From assembly GCA_947500825.1 (NCBI GenBank), contig CANMTR010000001.1:310001-374000 (forward strand): a stretch of 64,000 nucleotides of DNA, read 5' to 3'. Under the pieces are notes generated by a model, which searched no databases, was not told the origin of the DNA, and worked only from the letters and a program-made list of their open reading frames with translations. Made by a program: the position numbers and the translations under genes. This document shows, one piece after another, positions 9,209 to 18,609 of the stretch (within the stretch, counting starts at the first letter, position 1; the number at the start of each line of letters is the position of its first letter). Origin of the DNA: an uncultured Paracoccaceae bacterium. Its GTDB lineage: Bacteria; Pseudomonadota; Alphaproteobacteria; Rhodobacterales; Rhodobacteraceae.

Positions 9209-10162
9209 TCAGGACCGGATCAGCCCGTCGGCATGGCGCGCGCAGCCGATCAGGGCCGCGTAATCGTCTTCCACGGCCCAGACGGCGAACCTTTCCATGA
9301 AGTCCGAGAACCTTCCCTTGGCTCGGAACGCCTCCGTGAAGCCGTGGCGGACGAGATGTGGGCGCATGGCGTTGGCCATGCCCCCGACCAGGTAGACGCC
9401 GCCGAAGGGCAGGTGCACCAGCGCCAGATCGCCCGCCACCCGGCCGAGCGCGCGGCAGAACGCGTCGGCGGTGCGCGCTGCCACCGGGTCCTTGCCCTCG
9501 TCGATCGCGGCCACGATGTCGTTTGAGCTTAGGGGCTCGGCACCGCCACCGGCCCAGGCGTGGACCCGCTCGAGCCCGCGGCCCGACAGGACGTCCTCGA
9601 CCCCGGGAAAGCCATGGTGCTTCTCCACGAAGCGGGCAAGGGAGAGGTCGTCGTCCGACAGGACGGGAAAGGTGGTGTGCCCGGCCTCGCAGGGCGGGAC
9701 GTAGCGGCCTGTATCCGTGCTGAAGACGGGGACCGCGTTGAAGCCCGTTCCCACGCCCACGACCAACTTGGCGCTGTGATCGTCCCCGTCGGGGCCGGAG
9801 ACGATCTTGTGCAGGCTTTCCCGCGGCAGGGCGGGCACGGCATGTCCCTGGGCCTGCAGGTCGTTCAGGATCGCGGTATGTTGCGCGCCCGTCGCGCCGC
9901 CGAGCTGGTGGCGGTCGAATGTCCAGCCGCGGTTCGTCAGCCGCCCCGTGCCGTCGAGCACCGGGCCGGCCATGGCAATGCAGGCGCTCGCGCATTCCGG
10001 GTTGCCGCGGCTTGCGAGATAGCCGGTGTAGATCGGGCCGAGCCCGTCGTGGTCCGCATTGCGGTAGCGCGAGATCGTGTCGGTTTGCACGATCCCGTCG
10101 CGCGCAAGGCCGACCCGGGTGTTGGTGCCACCGACATCCGAGACGAGAGCAAGCGTCGTCAT
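9209..10162 (-). CDS. glk: Glucokinase
   Basis: ATP-dependent glucose kinase of 317 residues (Pfam Glucokinase, the E. coli Glk type rather than ROK). The N-terminal phosphate-binding motif DVGGTNTR, the central GVGTGFNAV and a CEAGH segment match the family. Its start overlaps the stop of the beta-glucosidase gene (ATGA at 10162-10159), so glucose released by that enzyme would be phosphorylated by the product of the same mRNA. The divergent aglEFGAK genes would supply glucose too. A longer frame continues upstream inside the beta-glucosidase gene but is out of its frame and is not used. Confidence 0.92.
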   Translation of the reverse strand: MTTLALVSDVGGTNTRVGLARDGIVQTDTISRYRNADHDGLGPIYTGYLASRGNPECASACIAMAGPVLDGTGRLTNRGWTFDRHQLGGATGAQHTAILNDLQAQGHAVPALPRESLHKIVSGPDGDDHSAKLVVGVGTGFNAVPVFSTDTGRYVPPCEAGHTTFPVLSDDDLSLARFVEKHHGFPGVEDVLSGRGLERVHAWAGGGAEPLSSNDIVAAIDEGKDPVAARTADAFCRALGRVAGDLALVHLPFGGVYLVGGMANAMRPHLVRHGFTEAFRAKGRFSDFMERFAVWAVEDDYAALIGCARHADGLIRS

Positions 10163-11484
10163 TGCGCGAGCGCCTCCGCCAGGGTGTGGTAGCTGTCCTT
10201 GGGCGTGCGGGCGCGTGTGGCGTAGTCCACGTGGACGAGGCCGAAGCGGGGGCCGTAGCCCATGTTCCATTCGTAATTGTCCAAGAGCGACCACGTGAAG
10301 TACCCCTTCACCGGTACGCCGTCGTCGATCGCGCGCCGAACCTGGGCGAGGTGCGCGTCGAGGAAGTCGGCCCGCCGGGGATCGTGCACGGCCCCGCCCG
10401 ATACGCGGTCGGCAAGTGCCATGCCGTTCTCGGTAACATAGAGCGGGAGGCCGCGCGTGTATCCCTCGTGGACCCGGCGCAGGAAGGCGTGGAGACCCTC
10501 GGGATAAACCTCCCATCCGACCTGCGTCTTGGGCAGGGGCCCCTCCACCTCCTGCAGGGACGGCCAGGGACCGTCCGCCGGAGCGATCAGTTTGCGAGTG
10601 TAGTAGTTCAGCCCCAGCCAATCGAGCGGCTGGCCGATCAGCTCCATGTCGTCCTGCCATCCGTCGGGCAGGTGCTGGCCGAGGCCCTCCAGCGCCTCGT
10701 CGGGGTAGCGGCGGTTCATCAGGCCGCCGAGGAAGAAGCGGTTGTAGTAGGCGTCGTATCTGCGGGCGGCGTGCTGGGCCTCCGCGCTGTCATCGGCGGG
10801 GGCCGCGTACTCGAAGTTGCAGACCGCGCCCACGTTCGACACGTCGAGGTCGCGCAGGACCTCGACGGCACGGCCATGGGCCAGAAGGACATGGTGCATG
10901 GCCCGGGCGGTGGCACGGATATCGCGAAGGCCGGGCGCGTGATGGCCCAGGAAGTGGCCCATCCAGGCGACGCACCAGGGCTCGTTGATCGGGGCCACGG
11001 ACCAGACGCGGTCCCCGATCCGCTCCATGAGGACGCGCGTGAAGTCGGCGAACCAGTCGGCGATGTCGCGATTGCGCCAGCCGCCCAAGTCGGCCAGGGG
11101 CGACGGCAGTTCCCAGTGGTAGAGGGTCGCTGCGGGCTTGAGGCCGCGTTCCAGCAGACCGTCCACCAGCCGGTCGTAGAAATCGAGGCCGGCCGCGTTC
11201 ACCTCCCCCCGGCCTTCCGGCAAGACCCGTGCCCAGGAGGTGGAGAAGCGATAGACGTCGAAATTGCCGTCCCGAAGGAGGTCCAGGTCCTCGTCCATCC
11301 GGTTCAGGTGGTCGCAGGCGATATCGCCTCGCTGGGCGCCCGCCACGTTGCCCGGGGTGTCCGCAAAGTCGTCCCAATGGGTCCGCCCCGCGCCGCCCGA
11401 GGCGTGGCCCTCGATCTGGTAGGAGGACGTGGCGGCGCCGAAGAGAAAGCCGTCGGGGAAATCGGCGCGTCTATGGGTCAGCAT
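10159..11484 (-). CDS. bgl: GH1 beta-glucosidase
   Basis: Retaining beta-glycosidase of family GH1, 441 residues with no signal peptide, so it acts on imported glucosides. The acid/base Glu168 lies in INEPW and the nucleophile Glu352 in YVTENG; the N-terminal FLFGAATSSYQIEG motif is the GH1 signature. It is first in a two-gene operon with glk and divergent from aglE across a 208-base control region. In rhizobial agl loci the imported alpha-glucosides are handled by AglA; the presence of a GH1 enzyme here suggests the importer or a second route also deals with beta-glucosides. Confidence 0.93.
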   Translation of the reverse strand: MLTHRRADFPDGFLFGAATSSYQIEGHASGGAGRTHWDDFADTPGNVAGAQRGDIACDHLNRMDEDLDLLRDGNFDVYRFSTSWARVLPEGRGEVNAAGLDFYDRLVDGLLERGLKPAATLYHWELPSPLADLGGWRNRDIADWFADFTRVLMERIGDRVWSVAPINEPWCVAWMGHFLGHHAPGLRDIRATARAMHHVLLAHGRAVEVLRDLDVSNVGAVCNFEYAAPADDSAEAQHAARRYDAYYNRFFLGGLMNRRYPDEALEGLGQHLPDGWQDDMELIGQPLDWLGLNYYTRKLIAPADGPWPSLQEVEGPLPKTQVGWEVYPEGLHAFLRRVHEGYTRGLPLYVTENGMALADRVSGGAVHDPRRADFLDAHLAQVRRAIDDGVPVKGYFTWSLLDNYEWNMGYGPRFGLVHVDYATRARTPKDSYHTLAEALAQ

Positions 11485-11692
11485 GGGGGCTCCGTCTGGA
11501 CTTCAGGCTGTACATAAACTCCGGCCGGTCTGCGTCAAAAGAGCTCGGCCCAGTTTCGGAGCCTGGGGGTGACACAAGGGCGGTCGACGCATTTGACTTC
11601 GCCCTCCACAATGTGGACGCTTCTTTCCAGAGCCGGGACAACCGGTACTGCTTCCGCTAACACGGACGGTGAGACCAGAGGGAGAGAGACGC
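11485..11692. promoter_or_regulatory. Divergent bgl-glk / aglE control region
   Basis: This 208-base gap separates the beta-glucosidase and aglE starts and must hold both promoters. It contains a 13-base inverted repeat, TCCACANTGTGGA, at 11605-11617, and a TTGACT hexamer at 11594-11599 that could be a -35 element for aglE; no convincing -10 hexamer follows. The palindrome is a candidate operator, but its spacing does not match the CG-centred operator usual for LacI-type sugar regulators such as AglR, and no regulator gene is present in this window. The aglE Shine-Dalgarno is a purine run just before 11693. Confidence 0.45.
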
Positions 11693-13051
11693 ATGGCATC
11701 GATACGAACGCTTCTGGCCGGTACCACGGCACTGGCGCTGGGGGCAGGGGCCGCTTCCGCGCAGGACCTGCAATTCGAGATCGGGGAAGGTCCGTTCACC
11801 TGGGGATCGCTGGAGGAGTTCCGGGGCGCGCATGACTTCTCCGGGGAGAGTATCGACATCACCGGCCCCTGGACGGGGCGTGACGCCGAACTGGTCGATT
11901 CAGTCATCGCGTATTTCGAGGAGGCAACCGGTGCATCGGTGAACTATTCGGGGTCCGACAGCTTCGAGCAGGACATCGTCATCTCCACCGATGCGAACTC
12001 CGCCCCCGATATTGCGGTGTTCCCCCAGCCCGGCCTGCTCGCGGACCTCGTGAGGCGGGGCGAAATCACGCCGCTCGACGAGGAAACGGCGGACTGGATC
12101 CGCGACACCTACGCTGCGGGCGAAAGCTGGGTCAATCTCGCGACCTTCGCGGGCCCCGACGGCAACGAAAGCCTCTATGCGTTCCCCTACAAGATCGACG
12201 TCAAGAGCCTCGTGTGGTACGTGCCCGAGCAGTTCGAGGAGGCGGGGTACGAGATCCCGGAGACCTACGACGACCTCAAGGCGCTGACCGAGCAGATGGC
12301 CGAAGACGGGGTCACGCCCTGGTGCATCGGCCTGGGCTCGGGCGCGGCGACAGGCTGGCCCGCGACCGACTGGGTCGAGGACATGATGCTGCGTACCGCC
12401 GAGCCCTCCGTCTACGACCAGTGGGTGTCCAACGACATTCCCTTCGACGACGAGCAGGTCATCGCCGCGATCGAGGAGTTCGGCTGGTTCCTGCAGGACG
12501 GATACGTCAACGGTGGCCGGGAGGCGGCGGCGACCACCGATTTCCGCGACGCGCCGAGCGGACTGTTCCAGTTCCCGCCCGAGTGCTTCATGCACAAGGC
12601 GGCGACCTTCATCCCCACCTTCTTTCCGGACGGAACCGTCGTGGGCGAGGACGTGGGCTTCTTCTACTTCCCCGCGCCCTCGGAGGGCGATCTGGGCCAG
12701 CCCGTCCTGGGAGGTGGCACGATGTTCGCGATCACCAGCGACAGCGAGACCGCGCGTGGCTTCATCGAGTTCCTGAAGACACCGCTTGCGCACGAGATCT
12801 GGGCGGCGCAGGGCGGCCTCCTGTCTCCGCACCGGGAGATCAATCCCGAGATCTTTCCGTCGGACAGCCAGCGCGAGTTGAACGACATCCTGCTCGAGGC
12901 GACCACGTTCCGGTTCGACGCCTCCGACCTGATGCCGGGCGAGATCGGGGCGGGCGCCTTCTGGTCCGAGATGGTGGAGTTCACCACCGGTGCGCAGGAT
13001 GCCCAGACCACGGCCTCCGCGATCCAGGACCGCTGGAACTCGCTCCAGTGA
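11693..13051 (+). CDS. aglE: Alpha-glucoside ABC transporter, substrate-binding protein
   Basis: Periplasmic binding protein of 452 residues with a Sec signal peptide cleaved after ASA (residue ~22). The rest is a family 1 extracellular solute-binding protein related to AglE and to the cyanobacterial GgtB group. I chose the ATG at 11693, which has a GGGAGAGAG ribosome-binding run, over an upstream in-frame GTG. It is the first gene of aglE-aglF-aglG-aglA-aglK, the order known from the Sinorhizobium meliloti alpha-glucoside locus, where sucrose, maltose and trehalose are taken up. Ligand range here is inferred. Confidence 0.9.
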   Translation: MASIRTLLAGTTALALGAGAASAQDLQFEIGEGPFTWGSLEEFRGAHDFSGESIDITGPWTGRDAELVDSVIAYFEEATGASVNYSGSDSFEQDIVISTDANSAPDIAVFPQPGLLADLVRRGEITPLDEETADWIRDTYAAGESWVNLATFAGPDGNESLYAFPYKIDVKSLVWYVPEQFEEAGYEIPETYDDLKALTEQMAEDGVTPWCIGLGSGAATGWPATDWVEDMMLRTAEPSVYDQWVSNDIPFDDEQVIAAIEEFGWFLQDGYVNGGREAAATTDFRDAPSGLFQFPPECFMHKAATFIPTFFPDGTVVGEDVGFFYFPAPSEGDLGQPVLGGGTMFAITSDSETARGFIEFLKTPLAHEIWAAQGGLLSPHREINPEIFPSDSQRELNDILLEATTFRFDASDLMPGEIGAGAFWSEMVEFTTGAQDAQTTASAIQDRWNSLQ

Positions 13052-13058
13052 GCGATGA

Positions 13059-13092
13059 CGCCCGGAGCGCGTTTGGGCGCACGCTCCGGGCG
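13059..13092 (+). promoter_or_regulatory. Intercistronic stem-loop between aglE and aglF
   Basis: An 11-base-pair perfect inverted repeat (13059-13069 with 13082-13092, 12-base loop) starts 7 bases after the aglE stop and has no T-run. Such hairpins after binding-protein genes usually protect the upstream mRNA from 3' exonucleases and set the high binding-protein to permease ratio. It is inferred to do the same here. Confidence 0.65.
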
Positions 13093-13170
13093 GGGGCCAG
13101 GAGCGACCGGGACGGGGCCATGGTGCGAGCCGACAGCTTGATCGACATCGGGACCTGAGGGGGAGAGGCG

Positions 13171-14151
13171 ATGCCAGTCGTTCTGCAGGGGATCATGACG
13201 ATCCTTGTCGGCGTCGGGGGATGCGTGGGGTATTTCTACGCCTCGAACATGATCCTCGACCGGGTGATCTTTCCAGCGCGCGGCGCGAATATCGGACGCA
13301 ACATCAATCGCGCCAATGCCGTCCGGCCGTGGCTGTTCATGTTTCCGGCGATCTTCGTCCTGAGCCTTTATCTCGTCTATCCCGTGGTCGGTTCGGCGTG
13401 GCGCTCGCTCTACGGACGCGACGGGCAGGATTTCATCGGTCTCGCGTACTACGCGCAGCTCTTCGACGGGGGCGATTTCACCACCGCGTTCCTCAACAAC
13501 CTGCTGTGGGTGATCTTCGTTCCCGCCGCCTCGACATTCATGGGGCTCGTCGCCGCGCAACTGACCGACAAGCTGTCTTGGGGTAACTTCGCCAAGGCGA
13601 TGATCTTCATGCCCATGGCCATCAGCTTCGTCGGCGCGTCCCTGATCTGGAAGTTCGTCTATGCGAACGATGCCGATATCGGCCTGATCAACGCGATCCG
13701 CGCCGGCCTGGGCTGGACCGATCCGGTGGACGTTCTGCAGATCCCGTTCTGGAACAACTTCTTCCTGATGGTGATCCTGGTCTGGATTCAGACGGGTTTC
13801 GCCATGGTGATCCTGTCTGCCGCGCTCAGGGGTATCCCCGAGGAAACGATCGAGGCCGCGATCCTCGACGGGGCGAACCCGTTCCAGCTCTTTTTCCGGG
13901 TGAAGGTGCCCCAGATCATGCCGACGATCGTGGTGGTCTGGACGACGATCACAGTGCTCGTGCTGAAGGTCTTCGATATCGTCTACACGATGACGGGCGG
14001 GAACTTCGATACCGAGATCCTGCCCAGCTACATGATGGACTACTTCGTCACCTCGAAGGGATTTGCCTCCGCCATCGCGGTCGTCATCATGATCACGGTG
14101 CTGCCGGTCATGCTGTGGAACATCCGGGAAGCCCGGAGGGAGATGCGGTGA
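13171..14151 (+). CDS. aglF: Alpha-glucoside ABC transporter permease
   Basis: Inner-membrane permease of 326 residues, MalF-like, with about six to seven membrane segments beginning at residues ~5-25 and ~50-70. The EAA loop that contacts the ATPase (around EAAILDGANPFQLFF, residues ~230-245) is clear. The start follows GGGGGAGAGG. Its stop overlaps the aglG start by one base (TGATG). A 119-base gap with a stem-loop separates it from aglE, consistent with lower expression of permeases than binding protein. Confidence 0.92.
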   Translation: MPVVLQGIMTILVGVGGCVGYFYASNMILDRVIFPARGANIGRNINRANAVRPWLFMFPAIFVLSLYLVYPVVGSAWRSLYGRDGQDFIGLAYYAQLFDGGDFTTAFLNNLLWVIFVPAASTFMGLVAAQLTDKLSWGNFAKAMIFMPMAISFVGASLIWKFVYANDADIGLINAIRAGLGWTDPVDVLQIPFWNNFFLMVILVWIQTGFAMVILSAALRGIPEETIEAAILDGANPFQLFFRVKVPQIMPTIVVVWTTITVLVLKVFDIVYTMTGGNFDTEILPSYMMDYFVTSKGFASAIAVVIMITVLPVMLWNIREARREMR

Positions 14152-15302
14152 TGGACAATGTCGTCGGAGGAAAATCCTCGCTTACCTGGCTGACCCACAT
14201 CTCGGTCGTCCTGCTTGTTGCCGTATGGTTGATCCCGACGATCGGGTTGCTCGTCTCCTCGTTCCGCGAGCGCGACCAGATATCGGAGTCCGGCTGGTGG
14301 CTGGCACCGTTTCCCGTCGAGCTGACGGCCCGGGGCCGCACCGCCGCCGAAGCCGAGCGTGACGGCGACATCTTCGTCGTGACGGGCAACATCTACGACG
14401 ATGCGGAGGCGGCGAGCTACTTTCCAGGCGGCGGCGGCGACGTGGTCGCTTTCGGCACCCGTGGCGTGGACCCCACCGAGTTCGACGCCGGCACGGTGGC
14501 GGAGCTGGACGACGGCGAGACGCTGCGCGTTGAGGCGGACGGCTCGTACAGATGGACCACGCCCGAGGACCCCGGGGACCGGGGGCAGAGGATCTACTTC
14601 GCGGCCCAGTCGCCACCGGAGTTCACGCTGGCGAATTACGGGCAGGTCCTATCGGCCGACAACATGGATCGCGCCTTCATCAACACGCTCACGGTGACCG
14701 TGCCGGCGACCGTGATACCTATCCTGATCGCGGCCTTCGCGGCCTATGCCCTGGCATGGATGGATTTTCCCGGTCGGGGCCTTCTGATCGCGCTCGTCGT
14801 GGGGCTGCTCGTCGTGCCGCTCCAGCTTGCGCTGGTGCCGATGCTCGACCTGCACAACAGAATCGGCATCGGGCAGGGTTTCCTCGGGATATGGTTTGCG
14901 CACACGGCTTTCGGGATGCCGCTTGCGGTGTATCTGATCCGAAATTACATGGCCGGCTTGCCCCGGGACATCATCGAGTGCGCCAAGGTGGACGGGGCGA
15001 ACGACTTCGAGCTCTTCGTCAGGATCGTCCTTCCCTTGAGCCTGCCGGCTCTGGCGGCATTCTCGATCTTCCAGTTCCTCTGGACGTGGAACGATCTTCT
15101 GGTGGCCAAGGTATTCCTGCCATCGGACGACGCGTCGAAGGTAATGACGGTGAAGATCGCCGACGACCTGCTGGGGTCGCGCGGGGGCGATTGGGGAATC
15201 CTGGCCACCGCGGCCTTCGTATCCATCGCCGTTCCGATCGGGGTGTTCTTCGCGCTGCAGCGGTTCTTCGTGCGCGGCCTTCTGGCAGGATCGGTGAAAT
15301 AA
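14151..15302 (+). CDS. aglG: Alpha-glucoside ABC transporter permease
   Basis: MalG-like permease of 383 residues, about 100 longer than most MalG-type permeases. The extra length is one acidic soluble insertion at residues ~45-165 between membrane segments 1 and 2, which should lie in the periplasm; AglG proteins of rhizobia also carry such an insertion. The EAA loop reads ECAKVDGANDFELF near residue 280. Translation is probably coupled to aglF through TGATG. The insertion may contact the substrate-binding protein, but that is inference. Confidence 0.92.
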   Translation: MDNVVGGKSSLTWLTHISVVLLVAVWLIPTIGLLVSSFRERDQISESGWWLAPFPVELTARGRTAAEAERDGDIFVVTGNIYDDAEAASYFPGGGGDVVAFGTRGVDPTEFDAGTVAELDDGETLRVEADGSYRWTTPEDPGDRGQRIYFAAQSPPEFTLANYGQVLSADNMDRAFINTLTVTVPATVIPILIAAFAAYALAWMDFPGRGLLIALVVGLLVVPLQLALVPMLDLHNRIGIGQGFLGIWFAHTAFGMPLAVYLIRNYMAGLPRDIIECAKVDGANDFELFVRIVLPLSLPALAAFSIFQFLWTWNDLLVAKVFLPSDDASKVMTVKIADDLLGSRGGDWGILATAAFVSIAVPIGVFFALQRFFVRGLLAGSVK

Positions 15303-15304
15303 AG

Positions 15305-16963
15305 ATGATGACGAGCGATTTGACGACGGACCGGCCCGCGGAGGCCGGCACTGCAGACCCGGACTGGTGGCGCGGCGCGGTGATCTACCAGATCTACCCA
15401 CGGTCGTTCCAGGATTCGAGCAACGACGGCGTGGGGGATCTGTCGGGCATCATCCACCGGATGGACTACCTCGCCCGGCTCGGGGTCGATGCGATCTGGG
15501 TGTCGCCTTTCTTCCGCTCGCCGATGCGCGACTTCGGATACGACATCTCCGGCTTTCGCGACGTGGACCCGTTGTTCGGGTCCATGGGGGATTTCGATGC
15601 CCTGATCCACCGAGCCCACGAACTGGGCATCCGGGTGCTGATCGACCTCGTGATGAGCCATACCTCCTCCGACCATCGCTGGTTCAAGGAAAGCCGCTCC
15701 TCGCACGAAAACCCGAAGGCGGACTGGTACGTATGGGCAGACCCCAAGCCCGACGGCTCTCCGCCCAACAACTGGTTGTCGATCTTCGGTGGCTCGGCCT
15801 GGGAGTGGGAATCGGAGCGGATGCAGTACTATCTGCACAACTTCCTGATCGAGCAGCCGGACCTGAACTTCCACAACCCGGAGGTGCAGGAGGAGCTCCT
15901 GAACGTCGCGCGCTTCTGGCTCGACAAGGGGGTCGACGGTTTCCGGCTGGACGTCGTGAACTTCTACTTCCACGACAAGGAACTGCGCGACAACCCGGCG
16001 CTGGCCCCGGAATTTCGCAACGACAACACCGCGCCCTCGGTCAATCCCTACAATTTCCAGGATCATCTGTACGACAAGACCCGGCCGGAGAATTTGGTGT
16101 TCCTCCAGCGCCTGCGCGCCGTGATGGACGAGTATCCGGCGATCACCAGCGTCGGCGAGATCGGCGAGAGCCAGCGGGGGATGGAAACCCAGGCCGCCTA
16201 TACATCCGACGGGCGGTTGCACATGGCATACGACTTCGATTTCCTGGCCAATGCCTTCCCGTCGGGCAGCCGTATCCGCCACATCCTCGAACGGTTCGAC
16301 CGGATCGTCACCCAAGGATGGGCGTGCTGGGCGTTCTCCAACCACGACACGGTGCGCTACTCGACCAGGTGGAACCTGTCCGAAGCGCAGAAAAAGCTTT
16401 ACGCCGCGATCCTGATGACGCTGAAGGGGACCGTCTGTCTCTACCAGGGGGAGGAGTTGGGCCTGACCGAGGCCTATGTCCCTTACGACGATCTGCAGGA
16501 CCCCTACGGCAAGCGGTTCTGGCCGCGGTTCAAGGGCCGGGACGGGGCGCGGACGCCAATGCCCTGGAGCCAGGACCACAATGGCGGTTTCACCGATGCA
16601 CGGCCGTGGTTGCCGATTGCCGTCGAGCACGTCGAGCGCGCCGTTTCCGTGCAGGAACGGGACCCGAACTCGACGCTGTCCTTCTACCGGGAGTTCATCG
16701 CGTTCCGCCGCCGTTTCCCGGCCTTGTCCAAGGGAGCGTTGGATATCCTGCGCGCCGACGACGACGTCTATGCGATGGTGCGCGAGCACGAGGGTGAGCG
16801 GGTCTTCGTCGTGTTCAACCTGAGTGCCTCGGAGCAGGTCGTGAAACTGCCGGAGGGCGCGTGGGCGCCGTGCGAGGCTGTACCGTTCGAGGCCGCGTTC
16901 GACGGGCCGGAAGTGAGACTTCCGCCCCACCAGGGAGCCTTCGCCGTCGCAAGCGGAGAATAG
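15305..16963 (+). CDS. aglA: Alpha-glucosidase
   Basis: Cytoplasmic GH13 (oligo-1,6-glucosidase/alpha-glucosidase type) enzyme of 552 residues that hydrolyses alpha-glucosides delivered by AglEFGK. Nucleophile Asp216 is in DGFRLD, acid/base Glu285 in GEIGES and Asp348 in SNHDT; the N-terminal VIYQIYPRSFQDS is the family signature. Two adjacent ATG codons (15305 and 15308) could serve as start. It lies 2 bases after aglG, embedded inside the transporter operon, so uptake and hydrolysis are co-expressed. Confidence 0.93.
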   Translation: MMTSDLTTDRPAEAGTADPDWWRGAVIYQIYPRSFQDSSNDGVGDLSGIIHRMDYLARLGVDAIWVSPFFRSPMRDFGYDISGFRDVDPLFGSMGDFDALIHRAHELGIRVLIDLVMSHTSSDHRWFKESRSSHENPKADWYVWADPKPDGSPPNNWLSIFGGSAWEWESERMQYYLHNFLIEQPDLNFHNPEVQEELLNVARFWLDKGVDGFRLDVVNFYFHDKELRDNPALAPEFRNDNTAPSVNPYNFQDHLYDKTRPENLVFLQRLRAVMDEYPAITSVGEIGESQRGMETQAAYTSDGRLHMAYDFDFLANAFPSGSRIRHILERFDRIVTQGWACWAFSNHDTVRYSTRWNLSEAQKKLYAAILMTLKGTVCLYQGEELGLTEAYVPYDDLQDPYGKRFWPRFKGRDGARTPMPWSQDHNGGFTDARPWLPIAVEHVERAVSVQERDPNSTLSFYREFIAFRRRFPALSKGALDILRADDDVYAMVREHEGERVFVVFNLSASEQVVKLPEGAWAPCEAVPFEAAFDGPEVRLPPHQGAFAVASGE

Positions 16964-16975
16964 GGGGAGGGCGAG

Positions 16976-18088
16976 ATGGCAGAACTGAAGATGAAGGACG
17001 TCGCCAAGGCATATGGCAGCGTCAAGGTGCTCGAGAACATCGACCTGGAGATCAAGACCGGAGAACTGGTCGTCTTCGTGGGGCCGTCTGGGTGCGGCAA
17101 GTCCACGCTCCTGCGGATGGTGGCCGGGCTTGAGCGGATCACCGGCGGCACCCTTGAGATCGACGGGCGGGTGGTCAACGACGTGCCCCCCTCCCAGCGC
17201 GGCATCGCCATGGTGTTCCAGTCCTACGCGCTCTACCCGCATATGACGGTCTACGACAACATGGCCTTCGCCCTGAAGATCGCGAAGAAGTCCAAGGACG
17301 AAATAGACTCCGCGGTCCGCAACGCGGCGCGCATCCTGCAGCTCGAGCCCTATCTCGATCGCCTGCCCAAGGCCCTGTCGGGTGGCCAGCGGCAGCGGGT
17401 GGCCATCGGCCGGGCGATCGTGCGCGACCCCAAGGTCTATCTGTTCGACGAGCCGCTCTCGAACCTCGATGCCGCCCTGCGTGTGGCCACGCGGATCGAG
17501 ATCGCCCAGCTCAAGGACCAGATGCCCGACTCGACCATGATCTATGTCACGCACGACCAGGTCGAGGCGATGACCCTCGCGACCCGGATCGTCGTCCTGG
17601 CCGGGGGCGGGATCAGCCAGGTGGGCACGCCCCTGGAACTCTACCAGAAGCCGCAGAACGAGTTCGTCGCCCAGTTCATCGGGTCCCCGGCCATGAACCT
17701 GCTCGAGGGCAAGGTGGTCGAGACCGGCGACCGTACGGTGGTCGAAATGGCGCGCGGGGGGACGGCCGTCTCGCATTACCCCACCACGGACGCAGATCGG
17801 GGAACGACGGTGAATGTCGGTGTTCGGCCCGAGGACTTCGTCGCGGCCAGAGGAAACGACTATCTCTTCGAGGGGCGGGTCGACATCACGGAGGCGCTGG
17901 GCGAGGTGACCCTCCTCTACTTCGAGACCGGCGAAGCCTCGATGGAGGACATGGAGAAGGGCAACGCGGCCGTGATCGCGAAACTCCAGGGCGTCCATCA
18001 GGATCTTCGCGGTCGGGACGTGAAGCTCGGCGCCGAACCGGAGAAAGTGCACCTCTTCCGAGACGGGCGCTCGCTCCTCTACCGTTAG
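16976..18088 (+). CDS. aglK: Alpha-glucoside ABC transporter ATPase
   Basis: MalK/UgpC-type ATP-binding subunit, 370 residues. Walker [10 protein letters not shown] (~37-45), signature LSGGQRQR (~135), Walker [12 protein letters not shown] and H-loop THDQ are intact. The C-terminal ~130 residues form the OB-fold (TOBE) regulatory domain seen in MalK-class proteins. It closes the agl operon, 12 bases after aglA. A single ATPase gene means the transporter uses a homodimer. Confidence 0.94.
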   Translation: MAELKMKDVAKAYGSVKVLENIDLEIKTGELVVFVGPSGCGKSTLLRMVAGLERITGGTLEIDGRVVNDVPPSQRGIAMVFQSYALYPHMTVYDNMAFALKIAKKSKDEIDSAVRNAARILQLEPYLDRLPKALSGGQRQRVAIGRAIVRDPKVYLFDEPLSNLDAALRVATRIEIAQLKDQMPDSTMIYVTHDQVEAMTLATRIVVLAGGGISQVGTPLELYQKPQNEFVAQFIGSPAMNLLEGKVVETGDRTVVEMARGGTAVSHYPTTDADRGTTVNVGVRPEDFVAARGNDYLFEGRVDITEALGEVTLLYFETGEASMEDMEKGNAAVIAKLQGVHQDLRGRDVKLGAEPEKVHLFRDGRSLLYR

Positions 18089-18124
18089 CCCGAGACTTCC
18101 GTTACGGACGGGTGCGCGTGCGGG

Positions 18125-18550
18125 TCATGTGGCGCGAAGGCCAGCCAGAAGGCGCTCTCCCACGTCGTCGGGAAGAAGGCCGAGTTGCACGAAAAGACCC
18201 ATCATGTCGAAGTGGTTGTGGGCCTCTGCGATCAGTCCGCCCTCCAGCCGTACGAGCGTCTGTCCTGTCATCTGCAAGGGCTTGCCCGAGCGCCGGCTCG
18301 TGCCGGTGGCACGGGCCATGCTCGATACCCAGTCGCCATCCTCGAGGACGTGAAGCAACTCGAACTCGATGTTCACGACGTGCATGGAGAGGGAATCGAC
18401 AAAGGCGATCATGTCCTCGGCATCGAGGCTCATTTCCCCGACAAGGCCTGAAGCCTCGGCCCCGGGGGCGAAGAACTTGCGGATCGCGTGGGAGTCTCCA
18501 CCGCTCCAGACGGTATCATAGAACTCTTGCAGGAGATCGTGTTTAGACAT
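18125..18550 (-). CDS. SnoaL-like / NTF2-fold protein
   Basis: Small cytoplasmic protein of 141 residues with the features of the SnoaL-like/NTF2 fold: an N-terminal LLQEFYDTVWSGG helix, a central FAPGAEASG turn, and a C-terminal GGLIAEAHNHFDMMGLFVQLG strand-helix typical of this group. Substrate and role unknown; members are ester cyclases, isomerases or non-catalytic binders. I chose the internal ATG at 18550 over a TTG at 18592. It lies downstream of tmRNA on the same strand and converges with aglK. Confidence 0.7.
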   Translation of the reverse strand: MSKHDLLQEFYDTVWSGGDSHAIRKFFAPGAEASGLVGEMSLDAEDMIAFVDSLSMHVVNIEFELLHVLEDGDWVSSMARATGTSRRSGKPLQMTGQTLVRLEGGLIAEAHNHFDMMGLFVQLGLLPDDVGERLLAGLRAT

Positions 18551-18609
18551 TTTCGCATCCAGCTCCGAAGACAGGACACTAGCGCAGCTCAACTTAATGG
18601 AGAGTGAAG

